A stretch of 64,000 nt of DNA from Bacillus shivajii (GCF_020519665.1 NZ_CP084703.1:3906001-3970000), one strand, 5' to 3'. Shown: positions 52,912 to 62,155, numbered from the stretch's first letter. Notes: a model not told the origin generated them from the sequence alone. A program made the numbers and translations.

Positions 52912-52992
52912 CATATACCATCGTATAATCTCAAGGATATGGCTTGAAAGTTTCTACTAAGCTACCGTAAATGGCTTAACTACGAGGGGAAT
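52912..52992 (+). promoter_or_regulatory. purine riboswitch aptamer, guanine class
   Basis: Conserved core: ATAATCTCAAGGATATGGCT for P1-P2 and L2 (GATATGG), AAGTTTCTAC junction, and L3 with CCGTAAAT closed by AAGC/GGCTT. P1 pairs CATCGTA (52919) with TACGAGG (52981) apart from one mismatch. The J3/1 base just before TACGAGG is C, which reads guanine/hypoxanthine; adenine switches have U. It should turn off the purine permease gene when guanine is plentiful. Confidence 0.93.
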
Positions 52993-53056
52993 TTATGGAA
53001 AATCACGCAGTGGCCTCGTCCACCTGTGTATATTCCTCCATTCCTTCGTACGTTAT

Positions 53057-53088
53057 GCTCAGGTAACTTTTACCTGAGCTTTTTTTAT
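53057..53088 (+). terminator. riboswitch expression-platform terminator
   Basis: GCTCAGGTAA (53057-53066) and TTACCTGAGC (53070-53079) with a 3-nt loop, then seven T; ends 27 bp before the permease start. Confidence 0.9.
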
Positions 53089-53114
53089 TTTAATATAATT
53101 TGGAGGTTTTTCTT

Positions 53115-54407
53115 GTGAAGCAGTTTTTCCGTTTTGAGGAGCGAGGGACAAATTATCGGACTGAATTTGTAGCTGGCTTAACTACATTTTTATCAATGGC
53201 ATATATTCTCGCATTAAACCCAATGATTTTAGGAGAAACAGGGATGGATACAGGCGCCGTTTTTACAGCGACAGCACTTGCTGCAATCCTTGGAACGCTA
53301 ATGATGGCGCTATTTGCCAACTACCCGATTGGCCTTGCTCCTAGTCTTGGCGTCAATTCATTTTTTACCTACACCGTCGTACTGACAATGGGGATATCAT
53401 GGGAGACTGCTCTTGCCGGTGTATTCGTATCTGGGTTAATTATGATTTTAATTACCGTGCTAAAAATACGAGAGAAAATCATTAACGTCATTCCGAAAGA
53501 TTTAAAATATGCAACGGCCGCCGGTATTGGTTTTTTCATCGCTTTTATCGGACTGAAAAATGCAGAGATTGTGACCGGCAATCCAGACACATTTGTAGGG
53601 ATTGGGAGTTTAACTGGCGCACCACTTCTTTCGATTGTTGGCTTTATCATTACAGTTGTGTTTTTAGTGAAAGGCTTTAAAGGCGGGATTTTTTACGGGA
53701 TGGTATTAACGGCCGCGATCGGTATCGCTATTGGTCTCGTGGATGCACCGACACAAGTCGTAAGTGGCATTCCAAGTTTAACACCGACTTTTGGAGCCGC
53801 GTTCGCTGAACTCCATAACCTCTTTACTCTTGAGTTACTCATCGTTATTTTTACGTTTTTATTTATTGATTTTTTCGATACAGCAGGAACATTAATTGCG
53901 ATCTCGTCTCAGGCAGGGCTGATGAAAGATAATAAAATTCCAAACGCTGGACGCGCACTGTTTGCGGATTCGACAGCAACGACAGCTGGGGCTGTATTCG
54001 GCACATCGACGACAACATCACTCATCGAATCTTCTGCTGGGATTGCTGCTGGAGGACGAACAGGATTTACAGGCGTTGTCATCTCAATCTTTTTCTTTTT
54101 CGCCTTGTTTTTCTCGCCATTATTAATAGCTTTTACCGCCCATGTAACGGCTCCTGCACTTATTATCGTGGGTGCCATGATGGCCTCTCAAGTCCGCCTA
54201 GTGAACTGGAATGACTACGCAGTTGCGATTCCGGCATTTGTCACAATTATTATGATGCCACTTACGTTCAGCATCGCTACAGGTATCGCGCTCGGGTTTA
54301 TCTTATATCCGATCATGATGCTAGCCGTAAAAAAACGAGAGATGGTCCACCCAATTATGTACGGGCTCTCCTTCGTCTTTCTCGTTTATTTTGCGTATAT
54401 CGTATAA
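53115..54407 (+). CDS. pbuG: NCS2-family guanine/hypoxanthine permease
   Basis: 430 residues from a GTG at 53115, 8 nt behind TGGAGG; the frame upstream to a TTG at 53100 overlaps the ribosome binding site itself. The AzgA/PbuG type of NCS2 transporters is shown by the N-terminus FFRFEERGTNYRTEFVAGLTTFLSMAYILALNP, by FANYPIGLAPSLGVNSFFTYTVV, and by FFDTAGTLIAISSQAGLMKDNKIPNAGRALFADS then TTSLIESSAGIAAGGRTG. It is a proton-coupled importer of purine bases in the cytoplasmic membrane, about 12 helices. The guanine-class riboswitch directly upstream supports a guanine/hypoxanthine substrate. Confidence 0.93.
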   Translation: MKQFFRFEERGTNYRTEFVAGLTTFLSMAYILALNPMILGETGMDTGAVFTATALAAILGTLMMALFANYPIGLAPSLGVNSFFTYTVVLTMGISWETALAGVFVSGLIMILITVLKIREKIINVIPKDLKYATAAGIGFFIAFIGLKNAEIVTGNPDTFVGIGSLTGAPLLSIVGFIITVVFLVKGFKGGIFYGMVLTAAIGIAIGLVDAPTQVVSGIPSLTPTFGAAFAELHNLFTLELLIVIFTFLFIDFFDTAGTLIAISSQAGLMKDNKIPNAGRALFADSTATTAGAVFGTSTTTSLIESSAGIAAGGRTGFTGVVISIFFFFALFFSPLLIAFTAHVTAPALIIVGAMMASQVRLVNWNDYAVAIPAFVTIIMMPLTFSIATGIALGFILYPIMMLAVKKREMVHPIMYGLSFVFLVYFAYIV

Positions 54408-54451
54408 CGAACTTTTACAGATTCACACATGCCCCTCCCCCCTAGTAATTT

Positions 54452-54470
54452 CCAGGTGTCAGGTACCTGG
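54452..54470 (-). repeat. inverted copy of the REP-like hairpin core
   Basis: CCAGGTGTCAGGTACCTGG; the complementary strand (AGGTACCTG then ACACCT) resembles the AGGTGCCTGGCACCT core of the plus-oriented elements. With copy 10 at 54534 it forms an opposed pair around the permease terminator. Confidence 0.5.
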
Positions 54471-54496
54471 GATTAATTGGTCCTCTCAAACACAAA

Positions 54497-54530
54497 CAGG
54501 TGGGCTGCATTACGCAGCCCACCTTTTGTT
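54497..54530 (+). terminator. terminator of the purine permease gene
   Basis: GGTGGGCTGC (54499-54508) and GCAGCCCACC (54514-54523), then TTTTGTTTTG. Confidence 0.9.
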
Positions 54531-54533
54531 TTG

Positions 54534-54563
54534 TTCGACATATTTCGGGAGGTGCCTGGCACC
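54534..54563 (+). repeat. dispersed 30-bp REP-like element, copy 10
   Basis: TTCGACATATTTCGGGAGGT then GCCTGGCACC, ending directly at the TAA stop of the amylopullulanase gene. Confidence 0.85.
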
Positions 54564-57500
54564 TTACCTTCTTGAATGTGGTGGGCGCCCTGGTTCACCT
54601 GCGTGAGGTGGTGGACCTTGTTCACCTGCATGCGGCGGCGGATTTCCATTCCCTTTACCAGGACCGAAATCTCCACCTACTCTTACGACTACTGCTGTTA
54701 AAGCATCGATTGTGATTGAACCAGATGTAATATCAAAGCCAGTTGGGTTCGCAACTTCCGTAACCCCCGCTTCATTCCCATCAACAATCACGGTTCCTTC
54801 TGTCAAATCAATGTCCTCTAACGTGAGTGTTCGCTCTTTGTCATCTGCATTTACGAAAACATAGTACGTTCCCGTATCATCAGTAGATTCTGCTTTATAA
54901 CCAATCACTAAATCCCACTCTTCTATTTCTGGTGCTTCAATCATCGATACATTCGAATCGATCTCTTCCATCGTTCCTAAGCGGAAGGCATCTGTCGACC
55001 TACGCAACTCAATCAATCCTGTTGAATATTCGCGTGTTAAGTTATTAATTGGATAAGCCTCTTCATTTGTCGCTTTTTCCCACTCGACCATATTAATCGC
55101 ATCCGTTGAATCATACGAATCATGGATGAAATACGGATACTCAAATGGATTTCCTTCCTCATCTGTCATATACGTCGACTTATACGGCGCTTCATCGGTT
55201 TCCGCTCTGAACTGTTTCGTTCGTCCAAACTCTTGACCCGCATGGATAAACGCCGTTCCTTGAGCGGTTAACACCATCGTGTTCCCGAGGCGAATTCGTT
55301 TATGAATCTCTTCTTGATGATACTCTGGATCCTTTTGAATCGATTGCGCAATCACATCATGAAGCGTTAAATTATCGTGCGCGGCAACATAAGGAACAAC
55401 ATCACCTGGGTTTGTTGCGGTAAAGTTATGCGGGTTTGCCGTTAAGTTATCATATATGCGTTGTATATCACGCGCACCACCTGTGATAAAACGCGGTTCG
55501 CCTTCACTTCCAAAACCAGATTTTAACTCATTACGGAAGTCATCAGAGAAAGATCCGACACTTTCCGTATGCTGCATCCAATCTTGGTCTGCTGGCATAA
55601 TGTCACCACCGTTTTCATCACCGACAAACGTTCTCCACCCTTCACCAATCATTACGATGTTCGGGTTGGCCTCCTTCGCTTTGTCATAAGCGATCTGAAT
55701 ACTTTCTGCGTCATGGTCACCCATCATATCAAAACGGAAGCCATCGACTTTAAACTCTTCCACCCAATACATAATCGAGTCGACTAAAATTCTTCGAGCC
55801 ATTTCATGCGTTGTACCAAGACGTCCGCCACCAAAACTCGTTCTTGACGTACCATCAGCATCCATGAAGTGATAATAATTTGGCTCTAAATCTTCGAAAA
55901 TTTCAACACGAGCCGTATGGTTGTATACGACATCTAAGATGACACCCATCCCACGGCTATGAATCTCGTCAATGAGAAGCTTAAATTCCTCAATACGCTT
56001 TTCTGCATCATCAGGGTTTTCAGAATACATCCCCGTTAGTGAAAAATAACTGTGAGGGTCATAACCCCAGTTGTAATTGTTTTGCGTCGACGAATAATCT
56101 AGTAATCTTTCATCGTTATTATATTCATCAGCGAAGAAATAGCTCATTACAGGGAGTAGCTGAATATGCGTCACACCTAAATCTTCAATATAATCTAGCT
56201 TTTCAACGAATGATGCGAATGTCCCAAACTGTGCTTCTAGTTCGTCATCAATGCTTGGATCAGACGTAAAATCACGAACATGGATCTCATAAATAATCGC
56301 ATCTTCTCGTTTTTCAAACCCTTCAATCTCTGCAAAATCTAGTTCTGGTCCAATCGCCGAAGGGTCGACAATCGCCGCTTTTCCGATCGGCACTTCGTCA
56401 ACATTGCCACTATCCCATGTTGCCATTGATTTCGCATATGGATCTAAGGCAAGCACCTTGTCACCGTCACGCTCGATTTCGTAATGATAGTAAAAACCTG
56501 TGAGGTCAGAAACACCGGTATTCCCTTCATTTAACGTGACTTCCCAAACGCCACGATCACCTAAGGTCATATCAACCTCATCTGTAACAACTTCATACTG
56601 ATCGTCGCGGTCGTATAAAATAACTGACACGTTGTCAGCACTTGGCGACCAAAGTTTTAACGTCGCTGATCCGTCTTCATGAAGCGTTGCCCCAAGGTCT
56701 CCTTCATAGCCATACTTCTCATCGATTAATCGCCAGCTCGTGATCACTTGAATCGATCTACCCATGAATGAAACGTCATATGGCGTTTGATCAACACTGA
56801 ATTCTCCTTCCACCGTGACCGTTTTGCCATCATCGTGTTTTGATACATCGTAAATTGAGACTTCACTCTCGTTTTTATCTACAATCTCTAAGCCTTCTGT
56901 CAGTTCTTCAACAGTAAAACCAACCGTTGATGTGAAAGTAAGTTCCATCGCCTCTTCACTTACAAGCTCGCCAAACTCTAGGCCCTCTTCAAAAACGTAG
57001 TACGGATTCGTGTACACCGTTTCGTCTCCTTCGCGCGTGAAAATTTGCTGATGGTTGTTTAGGTCGCTAAAACTCATGTCTCCTGTTTGACCCTCATCTT
57101 CACGATTGACAAATAAAAATCCAATTTCATCAGCGTCTTCCGTTACCTCAATGTCAACGTAAGCACCGTACTTATTCGTTTGGTCATTTGAGAATGGGTG
57201 AGCCCCTGTTGGCCAGTTTTCAGTTGGTTCTGCAACATCTCCCCATGTCCAAACGCCCCAAGGTTCGTACGCGCCATCATCTTTTTTGTAATGGAGGCGT
57301 ACTGTGTTTTCTGAAAGGTCAATCGGCTCGTATAACGAAACCTTACCGTCTTCAGACAACCAAATTTCCTTCATGTCTTCAGAAAGAAGGTCAACGAAAA
57401 TATCGCCCGTCACGTTCTCCCCGGAACTATGATTAACAAGTAAGCCAACTCTCTCAGCACCATCAATCAACTCAACGTCAACATAAGCACCATAGTCAGT

Positions 57501-60500
57501 CATTTCTGTAAATGGCTTAGCTGCATCTGGCCAGCCTCCGACGTCCTCTGACGGAGTAGCAACATCTTCCCAAATCCAAAGACCAAAGCCTTCAAAGGTG
57601 TTGTCTTCTCTTTCATAATGAACGCGCAATGTATTTTCTGGAATGTCCGTCATAGGTTTTTCAAAAAACACATCGCCGCTTCCTGACAACCAGATTTCAT
57701 CGATATCGCCGCCAGTAACGTCAACCTCAATATCTCCAGTTAAGTTGTCACCGTCACTGGTATTTACAAGCATTTCAACCGTTTTTGCCTCATCAATTAA
57801 TGCGACATCAACATAGGCACCGTAGTCTGTCATCTGATCGTCTGTAAATGGGATTGCCCCGTGCGGCCAATCTTCTGACGGTTCAACGACATCTCCCCAA
57901 ACCCATAGGCCAAGCCCTTCAAAGTTATTATCCTCACGCTCATAATGAACGCGTAACATGTTATCAGAAATATCACCTTCACCAACAATCTCACCACCAG
58001 TGGCAGAGAGTAGCACGGTTCCGCCATCTGCCATTGCAGGGATTGTCAGCGTCAATTCACGTTCTTCGGATGCGTCATATGTCACACCGCTATAATAATC
58101 GGTCACCGTAACGTCTTCTGAATCAACCGTTAATGTGACTTCTTGAGTCTCTTCAGCGACATTTAATCCAACATACACACTCTCGTCGTTATAGCTTCGC
58201 TCGAATAACAAGAACTCCTCTTCGTCAGATCCTGCAACTTTCGAACGATCTCCTCTTGCGAAAACTTCAGAATAATCTCCTCTAAAGGATAAAACGTTTT
58301 GATAGTGTTCGAGAATGTCATTATCCTCGACTTTGTCCCATGCCATGTCATAACGATTATCATAATATGGGTAATTGTCCGCCCCACTTAAGCCAAGTTC
58401 TTCACCGTAATAAATGACAGGCTGGCCTTTCGCAGTCATTTGTAAAGAAGCCGCAGTCATCAGTTTTCCGAAATCACCGTCGACTCTCTCTAAAAAGCCT
58501 TCCTCATCATGACTTCCTAAAAACTGCCCAAGAGTCACTGTGTTATCAAGCTGACTGTTTCTTGTTTCAAGGCGACTATTTGCACGTTCAAGACTACCAG
58601 TCACAAAGTCTCGTGCCGTATATTTAAACTCAAAATCAAGTAACGAGTCCATCATACCAGTACCCAAGTAACCATGGTCATCACTCTGTCCTGCGCCCCA
58701 TGACTCACCAATCATTTTAAATTCAGGCATTTCTCTCGTTAACGCATTTTTAAACGCCATCCATGTCGTGTCTTCCACATGTTTGACCGTATCAACACGG
58801 AAGTAATCAATTGTATTGCCTTTTTCCGTACGTGATTTTTCGATCCAACTTGTCTGCCAATCGATAATTTGTTCACGAACTTCTGGATCTTCGGTGATAA
58901 AATCAGGAAGCCCTGCTAGCTCGCCTGTCACTTCATCATGACCAACATCATCCCCTTGACGAAGCATGTCACTGAAAAACGCTCGTTCTTCATCCGTTGG
59001 AAAACCTGGTGGTTGTTCTTCCTCTGGAATTTCACCATCAATTTCTTTCAAACCATACCCTGTATGATTCAACACAACATCAACCATAATTTTCATACCA
59101 CGATCGGCCGCTTCATCGATGAGCTCATGGAAATCTTCCATCGTCCCAAAATGAGGATTGAGCTCCTCAAAGTTTAACGCCCAATAGCCGTGATAACCGA
59201 AATACGGGTGATCACTAGGGTGTTCATCATCCGCATTGAACCTCACGTCATGACGAATGTTTTCGACAATCGGGCTAATCCAAATCGTGTTAATTCCTAA
59301 ATCATCTAAGTAATCAAGCCTCTCGGTGATCCCTTTAAAGTCCCCGCCTTGGTATGTACCACGCAGATTTTCATCATATTGCTCATAATCCATGTCATAC
59401 GGATCGTTATTCGACTCATCTCCGTCAAAAAAGCGATCTGTCAACAGAAAGTAAATAAGTGCTTCATCCCAATCAAAGTCGTCATCACCAACGAATTGAC
59501 GAGTTTTCACTTCAATTTCTGTCACGCCATGATGCGTGTTTCCAAATTCATCAACGACTGTTAGCGGGATTTCTTTCACCCCAGCCGTTACGTCGTGCGC
59601 CACTGAAATCGTAATTTCTTCAAGTTCTGGATCAATTGCTAGCTGTTCAGAACCACCCAGCGCTGAAACATCAGCATACATGCTACGAATGCCAGCGTCG
59701 AATTCATTTTCAATATCTAGTGTTAAAACCGCGTTTTCATTATAATCAATCGCTGCCGGTTCCACCTCACCCGTCACCGCTATCTCGACTTGATGATTTT
59801 CAATCGTCGACTCCTCATAATAAGGGTCTGTCACCTCAACTGTTTCACCATCTTTTGTCACAAGGAACGAGTATTCGTAAGTCCCTTCAGGAAAATCAGC
59901 ATATTCGTAGACGAATCGCTCATTCATTTCCTCATATTCCATCGCAATCGTTTCGCCATCAACTTGCAGCTCAACGCTATCAATCGCATCCATCTCGTCA
60001 GCTAAATAAAGATCTTGATCTCTGTAAAAAAATGTAGCCGTTCCCCCTGATACTTCAGGCTTTGAAATTCCCGGTACAAGATGAAAATCCTCTTCTCCTT
60101 CTGTTACATGCACTTTCGTTAAAGGATCTTGTTGGTTCACTTGAATGTAGCGATCAATTTCTTGACTATTCGGTTCGCGATCCTCCCAGTCCCCTTTACG
60201 AATAATAAAACCAATTTCTTCTGTTGTAGAAGCAACATCAATGTAAGCCGTAGCTAAACCGTCTTCAAACTCCGTAAAATCAATATTGTCGTCTTGCACA
60301 CCTGTGTTCCAAACCCAGACATCCCAGTTTTCATAATCCGCATCGTCCCGTTCATACGTTAAGCGGACCTCACGTTGGTCTTGATCGTTGGTCAGTTCCT
60401 CCTCCGCACTAACTTGACTAACCGATAAGGTAGATGGGAATAAACTAAGCAGCATGACAACAATCATAAATAAAGCTGAACGTCGTTTCGTTTTCCTACT

Positions 60501-60506
60501 ATACAA
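54564..60506 (-). CDS. secreted bifunctional amylopullulanase (two GH13 domains, four PUD/CBM41-like modules)
   Basis: 1980 residues from a TTG at 60506, 8 nt behind GGGAGG. Order: signal peptide to about 35; PUD module (about 45-145); an alpha-amylase with nucleophile Asp in YFRVDTVKH (about 570), Glu in MIGESWGA (about 602) and Asp in GSHDEEGF (about 663). Next come three PUD modules (about 848, 960, 1067), then a CBM48-like domain (about 1275). Last is a type I pullulanase with YNWGYDPHSYF (about 1478), GFRFDMMGDHD (about 1591), GEGW (about 1620) and AAHDNLTL (about 1710). The tail has PPHAGE repeats. It cleaves alpha-1,4 bonds at the first site and alpha-1,6 bonds at the second, outside the cell. 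The layout matches the alkaliphilic Bacillus KSM-1378 enzyme type. Confidence 0.93.
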   Translation of the reverse strand: MYSRKTKRRSALFMIVVMLLSLFPSTLSVSQVSAEEELTNDQDQREVRLTYERDDADYENWDVWVWNTGVQDDNIDFTEFEDGLATAYIDVASTTEEIGFIIRKGDWEDREPNSQEIDRYIQVNQQDPLTKVHVTEGEEDFHLVPGISKPEVSGGTATFFYRDQDLYLADEMDAIDSVELQVDGETIAMEYEEMNERFVYEYADFPEGTYEYSFLVTKDGETVEVTDPYYEESTIENHQVEIAVTGEVEPAAIDYNENAVLTLDIENEFDAGIRSMYADVSALGGSEQLAIDPELEEITISVAHDVTAGVKEIPLTVVDEFGNTHHGVTEIEVKTRQFVGDDDFDWDEALIYFLLTDRFFDGDESNNDPYDMDYEQYDENLRGTYQGGDFKGITERLDYLDDLGINTIWISPIVENIRHDVRFNADDEHPSDHPYFGYHGYWALNFEELNPHFGTMEDFHELIDEAADRGMKIMVDVVLNHTGYGLKEIDGEIPEEEQPPGFPTDEERAFFSDMLRQGDDVGHDEVTGELAGLPDFITEDPEVREQIIDWQTSWIEKSRTEKGNTIDYFRVDTVKHVEDTTWMAFKNALTREMPEFKMIGESWGAGQSDDHGYLGTGMMDSLLDFEFKYTARDFVTGSLERANSRLETRNSQLDNTVTLGQFLGSHDEEGFLERVDGDFGKLMTAASLQMTAKGQPVIYYGEELGLSGADNYPYYDNRYDMAWDKVEDNDILEHYQNVLSFRGDYSEVFARGDRSKVAGSDEEEFLLFERSYNDESVYVGLNVAEETQEVTLTVDSEDVTVTDYYSGVTYDASEERELTLTIPAMADGGTVLLSATGGEIVGEGDISDNMLRVHYEREDNNFEGLGLWVWGDVVEPSEDWPHGAIPFTDDQMTDYGAYVDVALIDEAKTVEMLVNTSDGDNLTGDIEVDVTGGDIDEIWLSGSGDVFFEKPMTDIPENTLRVHYEREDNTFEGFGLWIWEDVATPSEDVGGWPDAAKPFTEMTDYGAYVDVELIDGAERVGLLVNHSSGENVTGDIFVDLLSEDMKEIWLSEDGKVSLYEPIDLSENTVRLHYKKDDGAYEPWGVWTWGDVAEPTENWPTGAHPFSNDQTNKYGAYVDIEVTEDADEIGFLFVNREDEGQTGDMSFSDLNNHQQIFTREGDETVYTNPYYVFEEGLEFGELVSEEAMELTFTSTVGFTVEELTEGLEIVDKNESEVSIYDVSKHDDGKTVTVEGEFSVDQTPYDVSFMGRSIQVITSWRLIDEKYGYEGDLGATLHEDGSATLKLWSPSADNVSVILYDRDDQYEVVTDEVDMTLGDRGVWEVTLNEGNTGVSDLTGFYYHYEIERDGDKVLALDPYAKSMATWDSGNVDEVPIGKAAIVDPSAIGPELDFAEIEGFEKREDAIIYEIHVRDFTSDPSIDDELEAQFGTFASFVEKLDYIEDLGVTHIQLLPVMSYFFADEYNNDERLLDYSSTQNNYNWGYDPHSYFSLTGMYSENPDDAEKRIEEFKLLIDEIHSRGMGVILDVVYNHTARVEIFEDLEPNYYHFMDADGTSRTSFGGGRLGTTHEMARRILVDSIMYWVEEFKVDGFRFDMMGDHDAESIQIAYDKAKEANPNIVMIGEGWRTFVGDENGGDIMPADQDWMQHTESVGSFSDDFRNELKSGFGSEGEPRFITGGARDIQRIYDNLTANPHNFTATNPGDVVPYVAAHDNLTLHDVIAQSIQKDPEYHQEEIHKRIRLGNTMVLTAQGTAFIHAGQEFGRTKQFRAETDEAPYKSTYMTDEEGNPFEYPYFIHDSYDSTDAINMVEWEKATNEEAYPINNLTREYSTGLIELRRSTDAFRLGTMEEIDSNVSMIEAPEIEEWDLVIGYKAESTDDTGTYYVFVNADDKERTLTLEDIDLTEGTVIVDGNEAGVTEVANPTGFDITSGSITIDALTAVVVRVGGDFGPGKGNGNPPPHAGEQGPPPHAGEPGRPPHSRR

Positions 60507-60623
60507 CGCCTTTTCCTCCCTTTCGTTTTTATTGTTAAAACTAGTAAAAACTAAAGTGGCACAACCCCCTCCTTTGGCTTTTCATGTGCAATCATGGACC
60601 AAGCTTACTTATAAAACCTTCAT

Positions 60624-60703
60624 GCGCAAACGATTGCACAAAGGGTAAAAAAAAGCACGTTTGACAAAAATAGTAGATTTCAGTCTTTGTGCAAACGCTT
60701 TCT
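60624..60703 (-). promoter_or_regulatory. MalR-like operator and cre-like site upstream of the amylopullulanase gene
   Basis: GCGCAAACGATTGCAC (60624-60639) is a near palindrome of the maltose-regulator type (CGCAAACGTTTGCG). TGCAAACGCTTTCT (60690-60703) is cre-like. The combination suggests maltodextrin induction and glucose repression. The rest of 60507-60899 shows no gene. Confidence 0.6.
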
Positions 60704-60899
60704 TTGATATTTATTTTATATTCAGTAAGTTTATAAATCAATTAAATATATCAGAAAATTCAATTTAGTTAAGAAGTACTAGTAGCGCCTGTCTAACTTT
60801 TTGGTTTTATAGTACCTAAGTTTAATTTTGACACTAATATAAAATCCCCCTTATAAATAGTTTCAAGGCCCAATACACTTAAATGCTTTAATTAACAAG

Positions 60900-60930
60900 T
60901 TCGACAAATCTCAGGAAGTGACTGGCACTA
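60900..60930 (+). repeat. dispersed 30-bp REP-like element, copy 11
   Basis: TTCGACAAATCTCAGGAAGT then GACTGGCACT, upstream of the 61027 gene. Confidence 0.75.
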
Positions 60931-60979
60931 TCACTCTAGTCAATATATACTAGTTTTATGATTTTATCTGAGATAGTAC

Positions 60980-61011
60980 GAAGGAAGCACAAGAACCGTC
61001 CCCACGCTTCC
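60980..61011 (+). repeat. second copy of the GGAAGCACAAGAACCGTCCC hairpin module
   Basis: Same module as at 52815-52846 with one visible base change (CACGCTTCC for CATGCTTCC); here it is separated from the REP-like element by about 50 bp instead of being adjacent. Confidence 0.75.
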
Positions 61012-61026
61012 ACAAAGGAGGTGTAT

Positions 61027-62094
61027 ATGATGAAAGCTTCACATGTTATTGGTGTGTCATTGATGATGACATTTTTTATCATCATCTTAATATCGATGGG
61101 GATATATATGTATTTGACCTTTACAGGGCAATCGATAGAGTTGGTTGAAAAAGACGAAATATCAAGCGCCTCTGCTGCTCAACCGAATCACTCCTCTGAT
61201 TTATCCTCTTGGATGAAAGAAGAAGAAATTGATCGTTCAAACGGGTTAACGACAGAAGAGTTTTGGCGAATCTATAATTTTCTCGCTCCAGAATATGATG
61301 TCCCACTCGTTTCAGACGATGAGCTCGCTTACCCTGATTTATTAGAAATGAAAAAATTTCAAGTCCGTCCCGGTATTTATTTAGGTTATTCGACGATTTC
61401 CAGTTATGCTGCAATGTTACAGGGAGATGGATATGATACTTTTCACATGACCGATATGGAAGAAATGTTTGAGTTACTCGCAAAAATTTTAGAAGGTCCA
61501 GAAAGCTATCATGCAAGACACTCTTATCAATCTTTTAAAGAATTGTATAAAAGTGAACGTATGAGCAGTACCGATGTAAACTACCGCCTTCGTTTTGACG
61601 GCATTGATATAAGAGTTTTTGCAGCGATAGAAGTAGAGGAAGAAGAAACAACTAGTGATTTTGGTAAAAATACGGATGACGCTCTAGACCTAGATTCCGT
61701 TGATCACGAATACATACAGAGAATTACAAACATCAAGGACCAACTTGAAAATAAGATCGCTCAATATGAAACAACGGTTGATTCGTTTTTAGATAACCAA
61801 CCCAAACTTCAAGACTATCAAGAAACAATCATTATTGACGAAGGGCTTAATATTGTCGAATTCATTTTAGAACAGGTACATCACCTCTATAGCGACAATC
61901 CAGCATTACTGACACTAGAAAATCAGTTCCATGAGTACATCACACAGAGCCAATTTTATTTACAATCGATTTATCAATATGTAGATGACGGCGTCTTTGA
62001 TAAAAGCACATGGAACACCTTCCATCAACAATATAGAGAGCGACGCCTTGATGAACTTCGAAAGCTAGAAACAGAGATTAGTCATGTTAGATAG
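61027..62094 (+). CDS. membrane-anchored protein of unknown function
   Basis: 355 residues from the ATG at 61027, spaced from AAAGGAGGTG. The longer frame to 60958 reads through the repeat module and is rejected. A signal anchor (VIGVSLMMTFFIIILISMGIYMYL, about residues 6-30) precedes a large acidic extracytoplasmic part, with a helical C-terminal half (ITNIKDQLENKIAQYETTVDSFLDNQPKLQDYQ ... YRERRLDELRKLETEISHVR) likely to form coiled coils. I recognise no family. The following gene is also unknown and may be co-transcribed across REP-like copy 12. Confidence 0.7.
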   Translation: MMKASHVIGVSLMMTFFIIILISMGIYMYLTFTGQSIELVEKDEISSASAAQPNHSSDLSSWMKEEEIDRSNGLTTEEFWRIYNFLAPEYDVPLVSDDELAYPDLLEMKKFQVRPGIYLGYSTISSYAAMLQGDGYDTFHMTDMEEMFELLAKILEGPESYHARHSYQSFKELYKSERMSSTDVNYRLRFDGIDIRVFAAIEVEEEETTSDFGKNTDDALDLDSVDHEYIQRITNIKDQLENKIAQYETTVDSFLDNQPKLQDYQETIIIDEGLNIVEFILEQVHHLYSDNPALLTLENQFHEYITQSQFYLQSIYQYVDDGVFDKSTWNTFHQQYRERRLDELRKLETEISHVR

Positions 62095-62104
62095 GGGTGG
62101 CCGT

Positions 62105-62134
62105 TTCGACAAAATCCGGGAAGTGCCTGGCACC
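62105..62134 (+). repeat. dispersed 30-bp REP-like element, copy 12
   Basis: TTCGACAAAATCCGGGAAGT then GCCTGGCACC, in the 61-bp gap between two plus-strand genes, 10 bp after the first stop. Confidence 0.85.
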
Positions 62135-62155
62135 TCCCACAATAGAGGTGAAGAG

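Noticed and set aside
60958-61026. N-terminal extension of the 61027 gene
   Set aside because: It translates the GGAAGCACAAGAACC repeat module; the ATG at 61027 has AAAGGAGGTG before it.
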